A DNA stretch of 41,402 bases from JAAYZQ01 sp041300865 (GTDB taxonomy: Bacteria; Chloroflexota; Anaerolineae; JAAYZQ01): contig JBFYTF010000030.1 in the NCBI GenBank assembly GCA_041300865.1, positions 1 through 41,402 on the forward strand. The letters run 5' to 3'. Shown here in pieces: positions 1 to 8,067 of this stretch (within the stretch, counting starts at the first letter, position 1; each line of letters begins with the position of its first letter). The notes beneath the pieces were generated by a model. It did not search any database. It was not told where the DNA came from and worked only from the letters and a program-made list of their open reading frames with translations. The translations under genes and the position numbers were made by a program.

Positions 1-132
1 ACCAAGCGGGGCAGTGGCTACTACCTGGACGATGTGCAGCCCTCGGGATCTCTGGTGCACGCGGACGCCTGCACGGCGCCGGCCGGCCTGCTTGGGGTCG
101 AGGCCTGGTCGGACGCCCGCGCGACGGAGTAG
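1..132 (+). CDS. C-terminal end of an unidentified protein (partial)
   Basis: The first reading frame is open from the window edge to a TAG at 130-132, giving 43 residues. Third codon positions are mostly G or C, as in neighbouring real genes. The tail contains GSGYYLDDVQ; a Y/F-Y-L/V-DDV motif is common at the end of secreted beta-sandwich (carbohydrate-binding or MAM-like) domains, but this is only a hint. A hairpin with arms GCACCG/CGGTGC lies at 163-178 without a clear T tract. The start lies outside the window, so no function is assigned. Confidence 0.45.
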   Translation, partial: TKRGSGYYLDDVQPSGSLVHADACTAPAGLLGVEAWSDARATE

Positions 133-247
133 CGCTCTCCCCATTCAATTCGCCGGCAGAACGCACCGGCAGCGGTGCATCTCGCTCTCCCGCACGAAAC
201 TCGTAGAGTCCCTTGAGCGCGAAAGCCACGCCGCATCAGCTTGGGCC

Positions 248-275
248 TTGACAAGACTCCGGCTGGTGCTATAAT
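248..275 (+). promoter_or_regulatory. Sigma70-type promoter for the rarA fusion gene
   Basis: TTGACA (248-253) and TATAAT (270-275) are both perfect consensus hexamers, spaced 16 bp. Transcription would start near 282, leaving a leader of about 80 nt before the ATG at 361. This placement argues against an in-frame start at 241. Confidence 0.85.
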
Positions 276-360
276 CCGGGCATGGGAGCTATTTTGTGGC
301 CAAACCGCTCACGGCTCACCGTATCTGACGCCGGGTTGGTTTACGGCCGGGAAGGGTGGC

Positions 361-2601
361 ATGGACGATCTGTTTGACCGCGCCCGCAAGGAGCGCCTGG
401 ATCGAGAGGCGCCCCTGGCGGCGCGGATGCGGCCCCAGACGCTGGAGGAGTTTGTCGGGCAGGCGCACCTGGTGGGACCGGGGCGGCTGCTGCGGCGCGC
501 CATCCAGGCCGACCAGCTCTCCTCGGTCATTTTCTATGGCCCACCCGGCACGGGCAAGACGACCCTGGCGGCCGTCATCGCCAACACCACCCGCAGCCAC
601 TTTGAAACGCTCAACGCGGTCCTGGCCGGGGTGGCCGACGTGCGCCGTGTGACGGCCCAGGCACAGGAGCGCCTGGCCCTGCACGGCCAGCGCACCATCC
701 TGTTCGTCGACGAAGTGCACCGCTGGAACAAGGCCCAGCAGGACGCCCTTCTGCCCTGGGTCGAGAATGGTACGGTTATCCTCGTCGGCGCCACGACCGA
801 GAACCCCTACTTTAGCGTAAACCGGCCCCTCGTCAGCCGCAGCCGCATCTTCCAGTTCAAGCCGCTGACCGAGGAGGATCTGCGGGGCGTTGCATACCGC
901 GCCCTGGCCGATCCAGAGCGCGGCTACGGCCGGCTGGCTGTCGAGCTTCACGAGAATGCGCTGGCGCATCTGGTGGACGTCGCCAACGGCGATGCCCGCG
1001 GCGTGCTCAACGCGCTGGAGCTCGCCGTGGAAACCACGCCGCCGGGGGCCGGTGGCAAGATCGTCGTCGATATGGCCGTGGCGGAGGAGAGCATCCAGCG
1101 CCGCGCGGTGTTGTACGACAAGGACGGCGACTACCACTATGACACCATCAGCGCCTTTATCAAGTCGCTGCGCGGCTCGGACCCCGACGCGGCCCTCTAC
1201 TGGCTGGCCAAGATGGTGTATGCCGGCGAGGATCCACGCTTTGTCTTTCGTCGCATGCTCATCTTTGCCGGCGAAGACGTGGGTCTGGCCGACCCCGGCG
1301 CGGTACGGATGGTGAATGCCTGTGCCGAGGCATTTGACCGCGTGGGTCTGCCCGAAGGGCGCTTTCACCTGGCGGAGGCGGCCCTCTACCTCGCTACGGC
1401 ACCAAAGTCGAACTCGATCATGGCCTTCTTTGACGCACTGTCGGTGGTCGAGCGCGAGCGCGAGGGCGAGGTGCCCACCCACCTGCGCGATGACAGCCGC
1501 GACAAGGAGGGTTTTGGCCACGGCGAGGGCTACCTGTACCCCCACGCCTACCGTGACCACTGGGTCGCCCAGCAGTACCTGCCCGACGCCCTCCAGGGCC
1601 GCACCTTTTACCAGCCGGGCGAACAGGGCTATGAACGCGGCATCCACGAGCAGGTAGCCCGCCGCAGAGAGGCGCAGCTGGAAGCGATGCTCGACGTCCA
1701 GGGAACGCCGGAGGTCCTGACCTTCCATCCTGGCGAGCGAGACCAGGACCGCTGGCTGCAGCGCACGGTGAGCAACGCCGGTGAGCGGCTGGGCCGCGTG
1801 CGGGACCGGGTGCTCGATGCCGCCCGCCTGCAGCGCCACCACGTCGTCCTCGACTTGAACGCCGGATCGGGCCTGCTCACCTGGGAGATCCTCCGCCGTG
1901 TGCCGGAGGGCGGCACCTGGGCTCTGAGCTACGACACGCGTTCCGGCGAAGCACTGCGCCAGCAGGCGGCACGCCTGCTCGAGGTGGAGCGCCCCGTCGT
2001 CCTTGTCGGCATGCCCGGCGACCTGGCGGACCTCCTCGCCCTCCGGGGCGAGGGCGACCTGCGCTTTGATGCTATCGTCGGCCGCAACGCCCTGGGCTCC
2101 CTGCCCGCCAGGGGGCCGGTGCTGCAGGAGCTGGTCGGCCGGCTGCGCCCCGGCGGCCGCCTGAGCCTGGTGGAGGCCGTTGCGCGGGAAGGCCAGCGCC
2201 TCTACGACCTGGTCGATCTTTCGGCCCTGGACGCAGATCTTCGGCGGCGCCTGGTGGAGGCAGAAGAGGGCATCTATTCCCGAGAGGACGATCCGCTGGT
2301 CAGCTGGCAGGCCGGCGCCCTGCGCGAGGCCGCGGCCGATGCGGGGCTTGACTCGGTTACCCTCGAAGAAGAGACCCACGAGGCCGAGATGCTGGTCAGC
2401 AACGGGACGCTGGACCGCTGGTTTGCCGCCGGTGGCGAGGGTGGGCGCCCCTCCTACGCCCTGCACCTGGCCCGGGGACTCGCTGGGGAAGAGCTCGTGC
2501 GCGTCGAGGCCCTTTTTCGCCGCCAGCTTACCGGTCAGGCGGTTCGGTGGCGCAGCCGCCTGGCCTTTCTTACCGCCCGGCAACCGCTAGAGCGGGGGTA
2601 G
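361..2601 (+). CDS. rarA: RarA/MgsA-type AAA+ ATPase fused to a methyltransferase-like domain
   Basis: This 746-residue protein has an N-terminal replication-associated recombination AAA+ ATPase: Walker A GPPGTGKT at residues 60-67, Walker B with acidic DE at 117-118, a sensor-like GATTENPYF and the MgsA C-terminal region up to about residue 430. Family members load onto the replication fork or SSB and act in rescue of stalled replication. From about residue 480 there is a second domain with a class I methyltransferase-like motif I (LDLNAGSG, 497-504) and a later LRPGGRLSLVEA strand. Ordinary RarA is about 440 residues, so this is a true fusion in one frame; I recall similar RarA/unknown-domain fusions in cyanobacteria and Chloroflexi. 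The ATG at 361 is chosen because the promoter lies inside the longer upstream frame. The 3' end overlaps the convergent GNAT gene by 15 nt. Confidence 0.9.
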   Translation: MDDLFDRARKERLDREAPLAARMRPQTLEEFVGQAHLVGPGRLLRRAIQADQLSSVIFYGPPGTGKTTLAAVIANTTRSHFETLNAVLAGVADVRRVTAQAQERLALHGQRTILFVDEVHRWNKAQQDALLPWVENGTVILVGATTENPYFSVNRPLVSRSRIFQFKPLTEEDLRGVAYRALADPERGYGRLAVELHENALAHLVDVANGDARGVLNALELAVETTPPGAGGKIVVDMAVAEESIQRRAVLYDKDGDYHYDTISAFIKSLRGSDPDAALYWLAKMVYAGEDPRFVFRRMLIFAGEDVGLADPGAVRMVNACAEAFDRVGLPEGRFHLAEAALYLATAPKSNSIMAFFDALSVVEREREGEVPTHLRDDSRDKEGFGHGEGYLYPHAYRDHWVAQQYLPDALQGRTFYQPGEQGYERGIHEQVARRREAQLEAMLDVQGTPEVLTFHPGERDQDRWLQRTVSNAGERLGRVRDRVLDAARLQRHHVVLDLNAGSGLLTWEILRRVPEGGTWALSYDTRSGEALRQQAARLLEVERPVVLVGMPGDLADLLALRGEGDLRFDAIVGRNALGSLPARGPVLQELVGRLRPGGRLSLVEAVAREGQRLYDLVDLSALDADLRRRLVEAEEGIYSREDDPLVSWQAGALREAAADAGLDSVTLEEETHEAEMLVSNGTLDRWFAAGGEGGRPSYALHLARGLAGEELVRVEALFRRQLTGQAVRWRSRLAFLTARQPLERG

Positions 2602-3153
2602 GGCATCCTCCAGCTCGGGGTGGCGGGCAAAATACTCCTCGCGCAGCAGGTCGGCCACAATGGTGTCGAGCAGCCGCCCTCCTTTGTAGATCGACTCCCG
2701 CAGCCTGCCCGAAACCTGGAAGCCCGATTTTTTGGCGAGCTCGATGGCCCGCGGGTTGCCGCTGTGGGTCCAAAGGCGCACCACCCGCACGCCCAGCTCT
2801 GTAAACAAGAAGTGCAGCAGCACCTCCTGGGCATCGAAGGCCAGGCCGCTCCCCCAATACTCTTTGGCCACCATCACACCCACCGTCGCCGCGAAGCGGC
2901 GTTCCAGCTCGGAGTAGCTGATGCTTCCTGCCCGCTCGCCGGTCTGCTTCTCGACGATGATGAACCTGGCGAGCAGCGGATCGTACGAGAACTCGCGAGC
3001 CTCGAAGCGCTTGGCCAGCATCACGTCGGTAAAATCGGGCGGCAGCGTCTTGCTCCACGCCTGGGTGTCGAGGTCGTTGCGCAGCGCCTGCAAAAAGCCC
3101 AGGTCCTCGCGCTGCTCCTCGCGCAGGATGACGAGCTTTCCCTCAAGGGGCAT
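2587..3153 (-). CDS. GNAT family N-acetyltransferase (RimJ/RimL-like)
   Basis: The 188-residue protein has the RimJ/RimL layout: an N-terminal LRE..EDL segment, a central VGVMVAKEYWGSGLAFDAQ stretch resembling the acetyl-CoA-binding Q/RxxGxG/A loop, and a C-terminal NPRAIELAKKSGF motif typical of protein or aminoacyl acetyltransferases. The usual third glycine of the pyrophosphate loop is replaced (GSGLA), as in many RimL-like members. It is the last gene of a minus-strand run; its start overlaps the preceding GNAT gene by 11 nt, which suggests translational coupling. The substrate is unknown. Nearness to a spermidine-synthase-like gene makes polyamine acetylation possible but unproven. Confidence 0.88.
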   Translation of the reverse strand: MPLEGKLVILREEQREDLGFLQALRNDLDTQAWSKTLPPDFTDVMLAKRFEAREFSYDPLLARFIIVEKQTGERAGSISYSELERRFAATVGVMVAKEYWGSGLAFDAQEVLLHFLFTELGVRVVRLWTHSGNPRAIELAKKSGFQVSGRLRESIYKGGRLLDTIVADLLREEYFARHPELEDALPPL

Positions 3154-3724
3154 CGCCTACACCTCCCTCCCGTGTCGCTGCCTGCCACTCGCGGCGCAAT
3201 AGGCCGGTGATCACCAGGTCGTAGCCGACCCCTTGTCGCAGGCCCGCGCGGCGCATGCGCCCCGAGTCTTGAAAGCCGTGCCGGCCGGCCAGCCTTCGCC
3301 CCTCCTGGTTCCAGTCAGCGATCCAGGCGGTGACAGAGTGGGCCGGCGTGGTCTCGAACAGGTAGCGTGTGACGAGCGCCAGTGCCTCGGAGCCGTAGCC
3401 CTGCCGCTGCTGGGCAGGGTCGATCACGATCGAAACGGAGGGGTTGTGCGGATCCCAATCCCAGTCGCCCTCCGCGTGCCCCACCACCTGGCCGCTCGCC
3501 GGCCGCACGATGGCCAGAACCAGACCCTTTTCCGTCTCGCCCCATTTTTGCACGATGCTGCCCACCTGTTGGCTGGAGAGAGGCAGGGTGTCAGAAAAGG
3601 ACCAGGGGATGTAGCGCCGGCCGATCAGCGCCGGATGGTTCAGATAGCCTTCAACCGCCGCCGCGTCCCCCGGCTCAAAGGCCCTCAGGGTGACGAGCCG
3701 GCCCTCAAAGAGCGCGTCCGTCAT
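3143..3724 (-). CDS. GNAT family N-acetyltransferase (second of a pair)
   Basis: The 193-residue protein is a RimJ/RimL-type GNAT: it starts with FEGRLVTLRAFEPGDA, carries the acetyl-CoA loop QQRQGYGSEAL (the Q/RxxGxG/A motif), and ends with a WNQEGRRLAGRHGF motif. It overlaps the next gene (2587-3153) by 11 nt, and its ATG overlaps the stop of the upstream small membrane protein gene in an ATGA arrangement. The two GNATs differ in sequence, so this is not a recent duplication. The substrate is not evident from the sequence. Confidence 0.88.
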   Translation of the reverse strand: MTDALFEGRLVTLRAFEPGDAAAVEGYLNHPALIGRRYIPWSFSDTLPLSSQQVGSIVQKWGETEKGLVLAIVRPASGQVVGHAEGDWDWDPHNPSVSIVIDPAQQRQGYGSEALALVTRYLFETTPAHSVTAWIADWNQEGRRLAGRHGFQDSGRMRRAGLRQGVGYDLVITGLLRREWQAATREGGVGDAP

Positions 3725-4002
3725 GGTTCATCTCCTCGCCCGCCGGCCGTCCGTCTCCCGGCCCACCACCCTCTGCCCAGGGTCAGGATGGCAATCAGAC
3801 TCCAGATCAAGTTTACCGTCGACGAGGGATAGGCGCCGTAATACACGGTGTTGACGATCAGCAGCAGGCCACCCGCCAGGTTGAGAAGCTGATAGGGCAC
3901 AGAGTCGCCCTCCAGCTTCTTTGTCGAGACCAGGCCATAGGCACTGAGCAGGACCACCGCGCCGGCCCAACCGATGATGTCGACGACGAGATTATGCTCC
4001 AC
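3721..4002 (-). CDS. Small three-helix membrane protein (CBU_0592-like)
   Basis: The 93-residue protein has three predicted membrane segments: about residues 6-25 (IIGWAGAVVLLSAYGL), 38-58 (LLNLAGGLLLIVNTVYYGAY) and 61-77 (STVNLIWSLIAILTLG). The pattern matches small membrane proteins annotated as CBU_0592-like, whose biochemical role is not known to me. The tail is Arg/Gly-rich and soluble. It sits 37 nt downstream of the spermidine-synthase-like gene and overlaps the next GNAT gene by 4 nt, so it is probably cotranscribed with both. Confidence 0.75.
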   Translation of the reverse strand: MEHNLVVDIIGWAGAVVLLSAYGLVSTKKLEGDSVPYQLLNLAGGLLLIVNTVYYGAYPSSTVNLIWSLIAILTLGRGWWAGRRTAGGRGDEP

Positions 4003-4039
4003 GAAAACCTCCCTGATTGCAGCCTGGGGCCGGCGGTGG

Positions 4040-5593
4040 CTATTCGCCGGTCAAGAAGCTGAGGATCAGGCCGTGCACTACCTGCTCGACCGGGGCTCTG
4101 TCGTCGGTCAAGACCAACGTCGGCGTTGTGAACTCCTGGGCGCGGGGAATGGAGGCGTCTGCCACCTGCCGCAGAATGGGGTCCGTCAGCAGCCTGGCGT
4201 TCTGCTCCAGGTTTTGCAGCGACGTCGGCTGCACCGTGGCCACCACGAGCACGTTGACCAGATCGTCGCCCGGCTCCGCCAGGTCGATGGTATACACGTT
4301 GGGGAACTCGGCCAGCAGGGTGCTGGCCAGGACATTCACCATGCTCCAGTCGGTGCGCGTGCGCCCAACGTTAATGGCCACCACCCCCTCTTCCGTCAGG
4401 TGCTCGCGGACCTGTTGAAAGAACTCGCGCGTGGTGAGGTGAAAGGGGATGTAGGGTGGGCGATAGGCATCGATGGCGACGACATCGTACTGGCGGGTGC
4501 TGTTGGCCAGGAAGTAGCGCCCATCCTGCGCCACGGCCCGAAAGTTGGGCTCGGTCATATCAAAGTACTCGCGGCCCACGTCGATGATGGTCGGGTCGAT
4601 CTCGGCGCCGTCAATGGGGATCGGCCCGTACACTTCTGTGTATTGCTTGGCCACCGTGCCGGCTGCAGAGCCGATGAGGGCCAGGCTGTCGACCTGGCCG
4701 GCGTCATAGGGCGGGTTGTTGAAATAAGGGGCGATGAGAAAATAGTCCCAGACGCCGCCCAGCAGGACCGTTCCCGGAGCATAGATCGAGTGTATGCCCT
4801 GGCCCTCGTTGAGCTTGAGCCACACTTCGTCGCCCCACTTGACCACCTGGATATAGTTGTACATCGACTCGCGCTCGAGGATCAGCTCCCCATGCTCCGT
4901 GGGCTTGACGACGCCTCCGCCGGCCTGGAGCAGGGCCAGGGCGACTAGGATGGCCGGCATGGCCAGGTAGAGCAGGGCGCGCTTGCCCGCAGCAAGGAAC
5001 AGACCCACCAGGGAGACGCCCAGGAGCGTGAAGGCAAAGAACAGAAAGGTATTGCGCGTGCCGATGTTCGGGATGAGGACCAGCACCGGCAAGAAGGTCC
5101 CTACCAGGCTGCCCACGGTCGACAGGGCATAGATGCCCCCCGCCACGTTGCCCGCCGTCGCCACCCCCTCGCCCTCCATGGACAGGCGGATGGCAAATGG
5201 TGAGATGACGCCCATGAGGGTCACGGGGATGGCAAACAGCGCCAGCACTCCCAGGAAAGAGCCGGCCAGGATCCCGGCGCTGTACTGGGCAAAGCCCTGC
5301 AGCGACCAGAGGAGCACCGGCCGCGCCACAAAGGGTACGATGCCGACCATGAAGGCCGACCAGGCCGTGATCTGGTAGAGGACCGAGTGGTATGGCCTGC
5401 GATCGGCCCACTTGCCGCCGAGGTAGTAACCGAGGGTGAGATAGAGGAGCACCATGCCGATGAGCACTGCCCAGATGATCAACGAGTTGCCAAAGAAGGG
5501 GTCGAGGAGCCGCGACGCCGTCAGCTCCACCCCGAGGCTGGTCATGCCTCCCACAAAGACCAACAACAGCAGCCATCCACGTTTTGCGCTCAC
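4040..5593 (-). CDS. Membrane protein with C-terminal spermidine synthase-like domain
   Basis: The 517-residue protein has an N-terminal multi-helix membrane domain (about residues 1-220, starting with a GGMTSLGVELTASRLL helix) and a C-terminal spermidine synthase-like Rossmann domain (about 225-500) with the IDGAEIDP acidic motif after a GSAAGT nucleotide loop, and VVAIDAYRPPYIP at the catalytic Asp position. This architecture is known as fused MFS/spermidine synthase; many such proteins have no proven aminopropyltransferase activity. The GTG at 5593 is chosen over the GTG at 5599 because an AGGAG Shine-Dalgarno lies 5 nt before it. The consensus promoter at 5610-5638 gives a leader of only about 10 nt. 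It heads a minus-strand run with a small membrane protein and two GNATs. Confidence 0.85.
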   Translation of the reverse strand: MSAKRGWLLLLVFVGGMTSLGVELTASRLLDPFFGNSLIIWAVLIGMVLLYLTLGYYLGGKWADRRPYHSVLYQITAWSAFMVGIVPFVARPVLLWSLQGFAQYSAGILAGSFLGVLALFAIPVTLMGVISPFAIRLSMEGEGVATAGNVAGGIYALSTVGSLVGTFLPVLVLIPNIGTRNTFLFFAFTLLGVSLVGLFLAAGKRALLYLAMPAILVALALLQAGGGVVKPTEHGELILERESMYNYIQVVKWGDEVWLKLNEGQGIHSIYAPGTVLLGGVWDYFLIAPYFNNPPYDAGQVDSLALIGSAAGTVAKQYTEVYGPIPIDGAEIDPTIIDVGREYFDMTEPNFRAVAQDGRYFLANSTRQYDVVAIDAYRPPYIPFHLTTREFFQQVREHLTEEGVVAINVGRTRTDWSMVNVLASTLLAEFPNVYTIDLAEPGDDLVNVLVVATVQPTSLQNLEQNARLLTDPILRQVADASIPRAQEFTTPTLVLTDDRAPVEQVVHGLILSFLTGE

Positions 5594-5609
5594 TGGCACT
5601 CCTACCGAG

Positions 5610-5638
5610 ATTATACCCCTCTTGGCTCAATCTGGCAA
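5610..5638 (-). promoter_or_regulatory. Sigma70-type promoter for the spermidine-synthase-like operon
   Basis: Read on the minus strand, TTGCCA (5638-5633), 17 bp, then TATAAT (5615-5610). It is back-to-back with the plus-strand promoter at 5645-5673: the two -35 boxes are only 6 bp apart, so the two promoters may compete for polymerase or share a regulator. Confidence 0.85.
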
Positions 5639-5644
5639 ACAGCC

Positions 5645-5673
5645 TTGACGGGCGGGCGCTTTGCTGGTATAGT
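5645..5673 (+). promoter_or_regulatory. Sigma70-type promoter, apparently leaderless
   Basis: TTGACG (5645-5650), 17 bp spacer, TATAGT (5668-5673). The ATG of the next gene begins at 5682, 8 nt after the -10 box, where transcription itself should start. The mRNA would therefore be leaderless. Confidence 0.8.
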
Positions 5674-5681
5674 TCAGCCCC

Positions 5682-6602
5682 ATGAGAGGAAAGTTGCCGA
5701 CCATTGTTCGCGCTTTCGACGGGTCCCTGGCCGACGCCGAGGGTCTCCTCGCCGTGGAACGCGCCACCTTTGACGAGTCGCCCTACAGTCCCGAAGAGGT
5801 CCGCGCCATGCTGAGCCAGGGCCCGGACGGGCAGCAGGCCTGGTTGGCGCTGCACGGCGACGAGGTGGCCGGTTTCCTGGTCGCCTTTGCCACTCACGGC
5901 CTGCAGGGCTCCTCCTGGGAGATGGATCTTCTGGCTGTTCACCCCGACGCAGCCGGCCGTGGCCTGGCGACGCGCCTCATCTGCGCCGCCGCCGCCGGAG
6001 GTGCGCGCCTGGCGGGACGTGCCCGGGCCGTCGTTGCCGCCGAGAACGAGCCTTCGGCTCGTGCTTTTTCGCGTGCCGGGTTTCATGCCTCGCCGCGTCC
6101 CTGCCGGCTGCTGATCCTGCGCCCCGGCGAGGATGACCCGCCCACTCAGCCTAGCCCGGAGGTCGAGGTCCGCGCCGCCGGGAGCCTGGCTGAAATGGCC
6201 CCCTGGCTTTCTCGGCCGCCGGTGCGCGGCGCGCTGCCCGGCTCCGGCCTCTTGCTCCTCATCGCGAGCGAGCAAGGCCGGCCCGCCGGCTACATCGAGT
6301 TGCTCGAGGTGCAGACGGTCCTCTACCGTGGCTTCTGGATCGAGTCGCTCGTCGCCGGCACGGATCGAGCCCGCGCGGCCTTACTGCAGGCCGCCGTCGC
6401 CCGAGCCGCGGCCGGCGGCCTCGACGAAGTTGGAGCCATGGTGCCCCAGGACGACCTGCCCTGGCAGCGGGCGCTTCTGGATCTGGGGTTCCGGTCGCTG
6501 GGTGATTTTGGCTGGCTCATCGCCCCGCTGCCCCTGCCCAGCCTGGCTGCCTCACCGGCTGCGCACCCAGGCACACCGCCCCTGCGAGCCGGCCATGCCT
6601 GA
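5682..6602 (+). CDS. Tandem-domain GNAT acetyltransferase
   Basis: The 306-residue protein has an N-terminal GNAT domain (about residues 9-145), with WEMDLLAVHPDAAGRGLATRL as beta4 plus the acetyl-CoA loop and NEPSARAFSRAGF near its end. A weaker second GNAT-like half (about 155-290) contains GFWIESLVAG and a degenerate loop. One active and one degenerate half is common in tandem GNATs. The last 20 residues are Pro/Ala-rich and probably disordered. The stop overlaps the start of the TVP38-type gene by 8 nt. No Shine-Dalgarno can be placed because the predicted transcript starts at or beside the ATG. The substrate is unknown. Confidence 0.85.
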   Translation: MRGKLPTIVRAFDGSLADAEGLLAVERATFDESPYSPEEVRAMLSQGPDGQQAWLALHGDEVAGFLVAFATHGLQGSSWEMDLLAVHPDAAGRGLATRLICAAAAGGARLAGRARAVVAAENEPSARAFSRAGFHASPRPCRLLILRPGEDDPPTQPSPEVEVRAAGSLAEMAPWLSRPPVRGALPGSGLLLLIASEQGRPAGYIELLEVQTVLYRGFWIESLVAGTDRARAALLQAAVARAAAGGLDEVGAMVPQDDLPWQRALLDLGFRSLGDFGWLIAPLPLPSLAASPAAHPGTPPLRAGHA

Positions 6603-7335
6603 GCCCGAGCCGCAGCGCGGGCGTGAGCGCGACGCCAGGCGCTGGTGGCCGTGGCTGCTCGCCGGCGTCGTCGCAGGCGCCGTTGTCCTCGCGCTGGCAA
6701 CTTGGGGAGAGCCGCTCAGCCGTCTGCTCACGCAGCGCGAGGCGCTCAACGCCTGGTTGGCCGAGCTGGGGGTCTGGGGGCCCGCGGCCATCGTCCTCCT
6801 GGAGATGCTCCAGACCGTGGCCGGCCCGGTACCCGGCACCGCCATCGAGGCTGCCAGCGGTTTTTTGTTCGGGCCCTGGTGGGGCACCCTATATGCGATG
6901 GCAGGCATTGTGGCCGGGGCCCTCATCGCCTACTTTCTGGCTCGGCGTTTTGGCCGGCCGCTGATCCAGCGCTTCGTGTCGCAGGAAGACGTGCAGCGCC
7001 TCGACCACTTTTTGGAACGCGGCGGCTCGCTGATGTTCTTTCTGCTATGGCTCTTTCCCCTGGTGCCCGACGACCTGGTGTGCCTGGCCGCGGGCCTGAT
7101 CGGCATGCCTCCACGGCGGTTTCTGGTGCTCATGGCGCTCGGCCGGCTGCCGGGCATCTTTTTTGCGGTGTCGCTGGGCGCGACTGCCGCGCGCTTGAGC
7201 CCTGCCTGGTGGCTCGCGGGCTTGGTGCTCCTCGCCCTTTTGGGCGTGGCTGCCTGGCGCTGGGGCGCGCAGCTGCAGTCTGCAGTGCTTTCCCTCGTCA
7301 ACCGCCTCAACACGCTCCTGCACCGTGCCCTCTGA
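6595..7335 (+). CDS. TVP38/TMEM64 (DedA-like, VTT domain) membrane protein
   Basis: The 246-residue protein has a charged N-terminus, a first helix at about 22-38, and a VTT/SNARE-associated domain: the LLEMLQTVAGPVPGTAIEAASGFLFGPWWG re-entrant segment, then GALIAYFLARRFGR, and LFPLVPDDLVCLAAGLIGM, where the family usually has a Pro-rich half-helix. C-terminal helices follow. DedA/TVP38 proteins are implicated in lipid scrambling and membrane homeostasis, including recycling of undecaprenyl phosphate for some members. The ATG at 6595 overlaps the GNAT stop, so the two genes are probably translationally coupled. It precedes a phospholipid synthesis gene that has its own promoter. Confidence 0.88.
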   Translation: MPEPEPQRGRERDARRWWPWLLAGVVAGAVVLALATWGEPLSRLLTQREALNAWLAELGVWGPAAIVLLEMLQTVAGPVPGTAIEAASGFLFGPWWGTLYAMAGIVAGALIAYFLARRFGRPLIQRFVSQEDVQRLDHFLERGGSLMFFLLWLFPLVPDDLVCLAAGLIGMPPRRFLVLMALGRLPGIFFAVSLGATAARLSPAWWLAGLVLLALLGVAAWRWGAQLQSAVLSLVNRLNTLLHRAL

Positions 7336-7368
7336 ACGCCGGCGTGGATGCAACCTACCTGGCCTGGG

Positions 7369-7397
7369 TTGGCAAAACCGGCCAGGAATGCTATACT
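7369..7397 (+). promoter_or_regulatory. Sigma70-type promoter for the lipid gene set
   Basis: TTGGCA (7369-7374), 17 bp spacer, TATACT (7392-7397). Transcription would start near 7404, giving a short leader of about 25 nt before the ATG at 7429, without an obvious Shine-Dalgarno. Confidence 0.8.
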
Positions 7398-7428
7398 TGG
7401 GTCGAGAACAGACGATTGGGGTTTCCAC

Positions 7429-8067
7429 ATGGCGAACTGGATCACTCTGGCCCGGCTTCCGTTGCTGATTGGCATTGTTCTGCTGCTTTACGTCGACGTG
7501 CCGCAGATACAACTTGCTACTGCGCCTCTGGTTCTCATCCTGATCTTCATGGACACTCTGGACGGCGTCGTGGCTCGCCGTCGGAACGAGGTGGGCATGT
7601 TGGGCAGCAAGCTGGACATCGGCGTCGACCGAATCGTCGAGCTGGTGCTCTGGATCGTCTATGCCCATCTCAACCTGATCTCGGTGGCCATCCCGATCAT
7701 CTTTGTTATCCGCGGCGGGCTGGTCGACACCGTGCGCAGTTTTAGCTTGGTCTACGGCGAGACCTCTTTTGGCATGATGCGCACCAAGTGGGGGCGTCGT
7801 CTCGTCGCCTCGAACGTGATGCGCTTTCTGTACGGCGTGAGCAAGGCGACGGCTTTCACCCTCCTGGCCGTGGCGCTGGGCCTGCGTGGCTTGTGGGCCG
7901 GCACGTCGCGAGCGGGCGCGGCGGATGCAGTTTGGGTCGTGGCCGTGGTGGCCAGTTGGATCGCCACGGTGATCTGCATCGTACGCGGTGCCCCCGTCCT
8001 GCTGGAAGCGCCGATGCTTCTGCGGGATCTCGATGCCCGGGTGGCGCATCAGACCCCGCCATCATGA
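7429..8067 (+). CDS. CDP-alcohol phosphatidyltransferase (PgsA-like)
   Basis: The 212-residue membrane enzyme has the full family signature DxxDGxxAR...GxxxDxxxD, seen as DTLDGVVAR followed by GSKLDIGVD at about residues 42-66. These Asp residues bind the divalent metal and activate the acceptor alcohol. Several helices follow (for example FTLLAVALGLRGLW and VWVVAVVASWIATVICIV). Family members make PG-phosphate, PI-phosphate, PS or cardiolipin; the sequence alone does not fix the acceptor. Its stop overlaps the start of a PatA/HtrB-like acyltransferase by 4 nt, the arrangement seen in actinobacterial phosphatidylinositol-phosphate synthase/PatA loci, so an inositol lipid is a reasonable inference. 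Confidence 0.88.
   Translation: MANWITLARLPLLIGIVLLLYVDVPQIQLATAPLVLILIFMDTLDGVVARRRNEVGMLGSKLDIGVDRIVELVLWIVYAHLNLISVAIPIIFVIRGGLVDTVRSFSLVYGETSFGMMRTKWGRRLVASNVMRFLYGVSKATAFTLLAVALGLRGLWAGTSRAGAADAVWVVAVVASWIATVICIVRGAPVLLEAPMLLRDLDARVAHQTPPS

Noticed and set aside
316..2583. Very long open frame on the minus strand opposite the rarA fusion
   Set aside because: It mirrors the codon pattern of the strongly supported plus-strand gene, has no recognisable motif and is a GC-rich antisense artefact.
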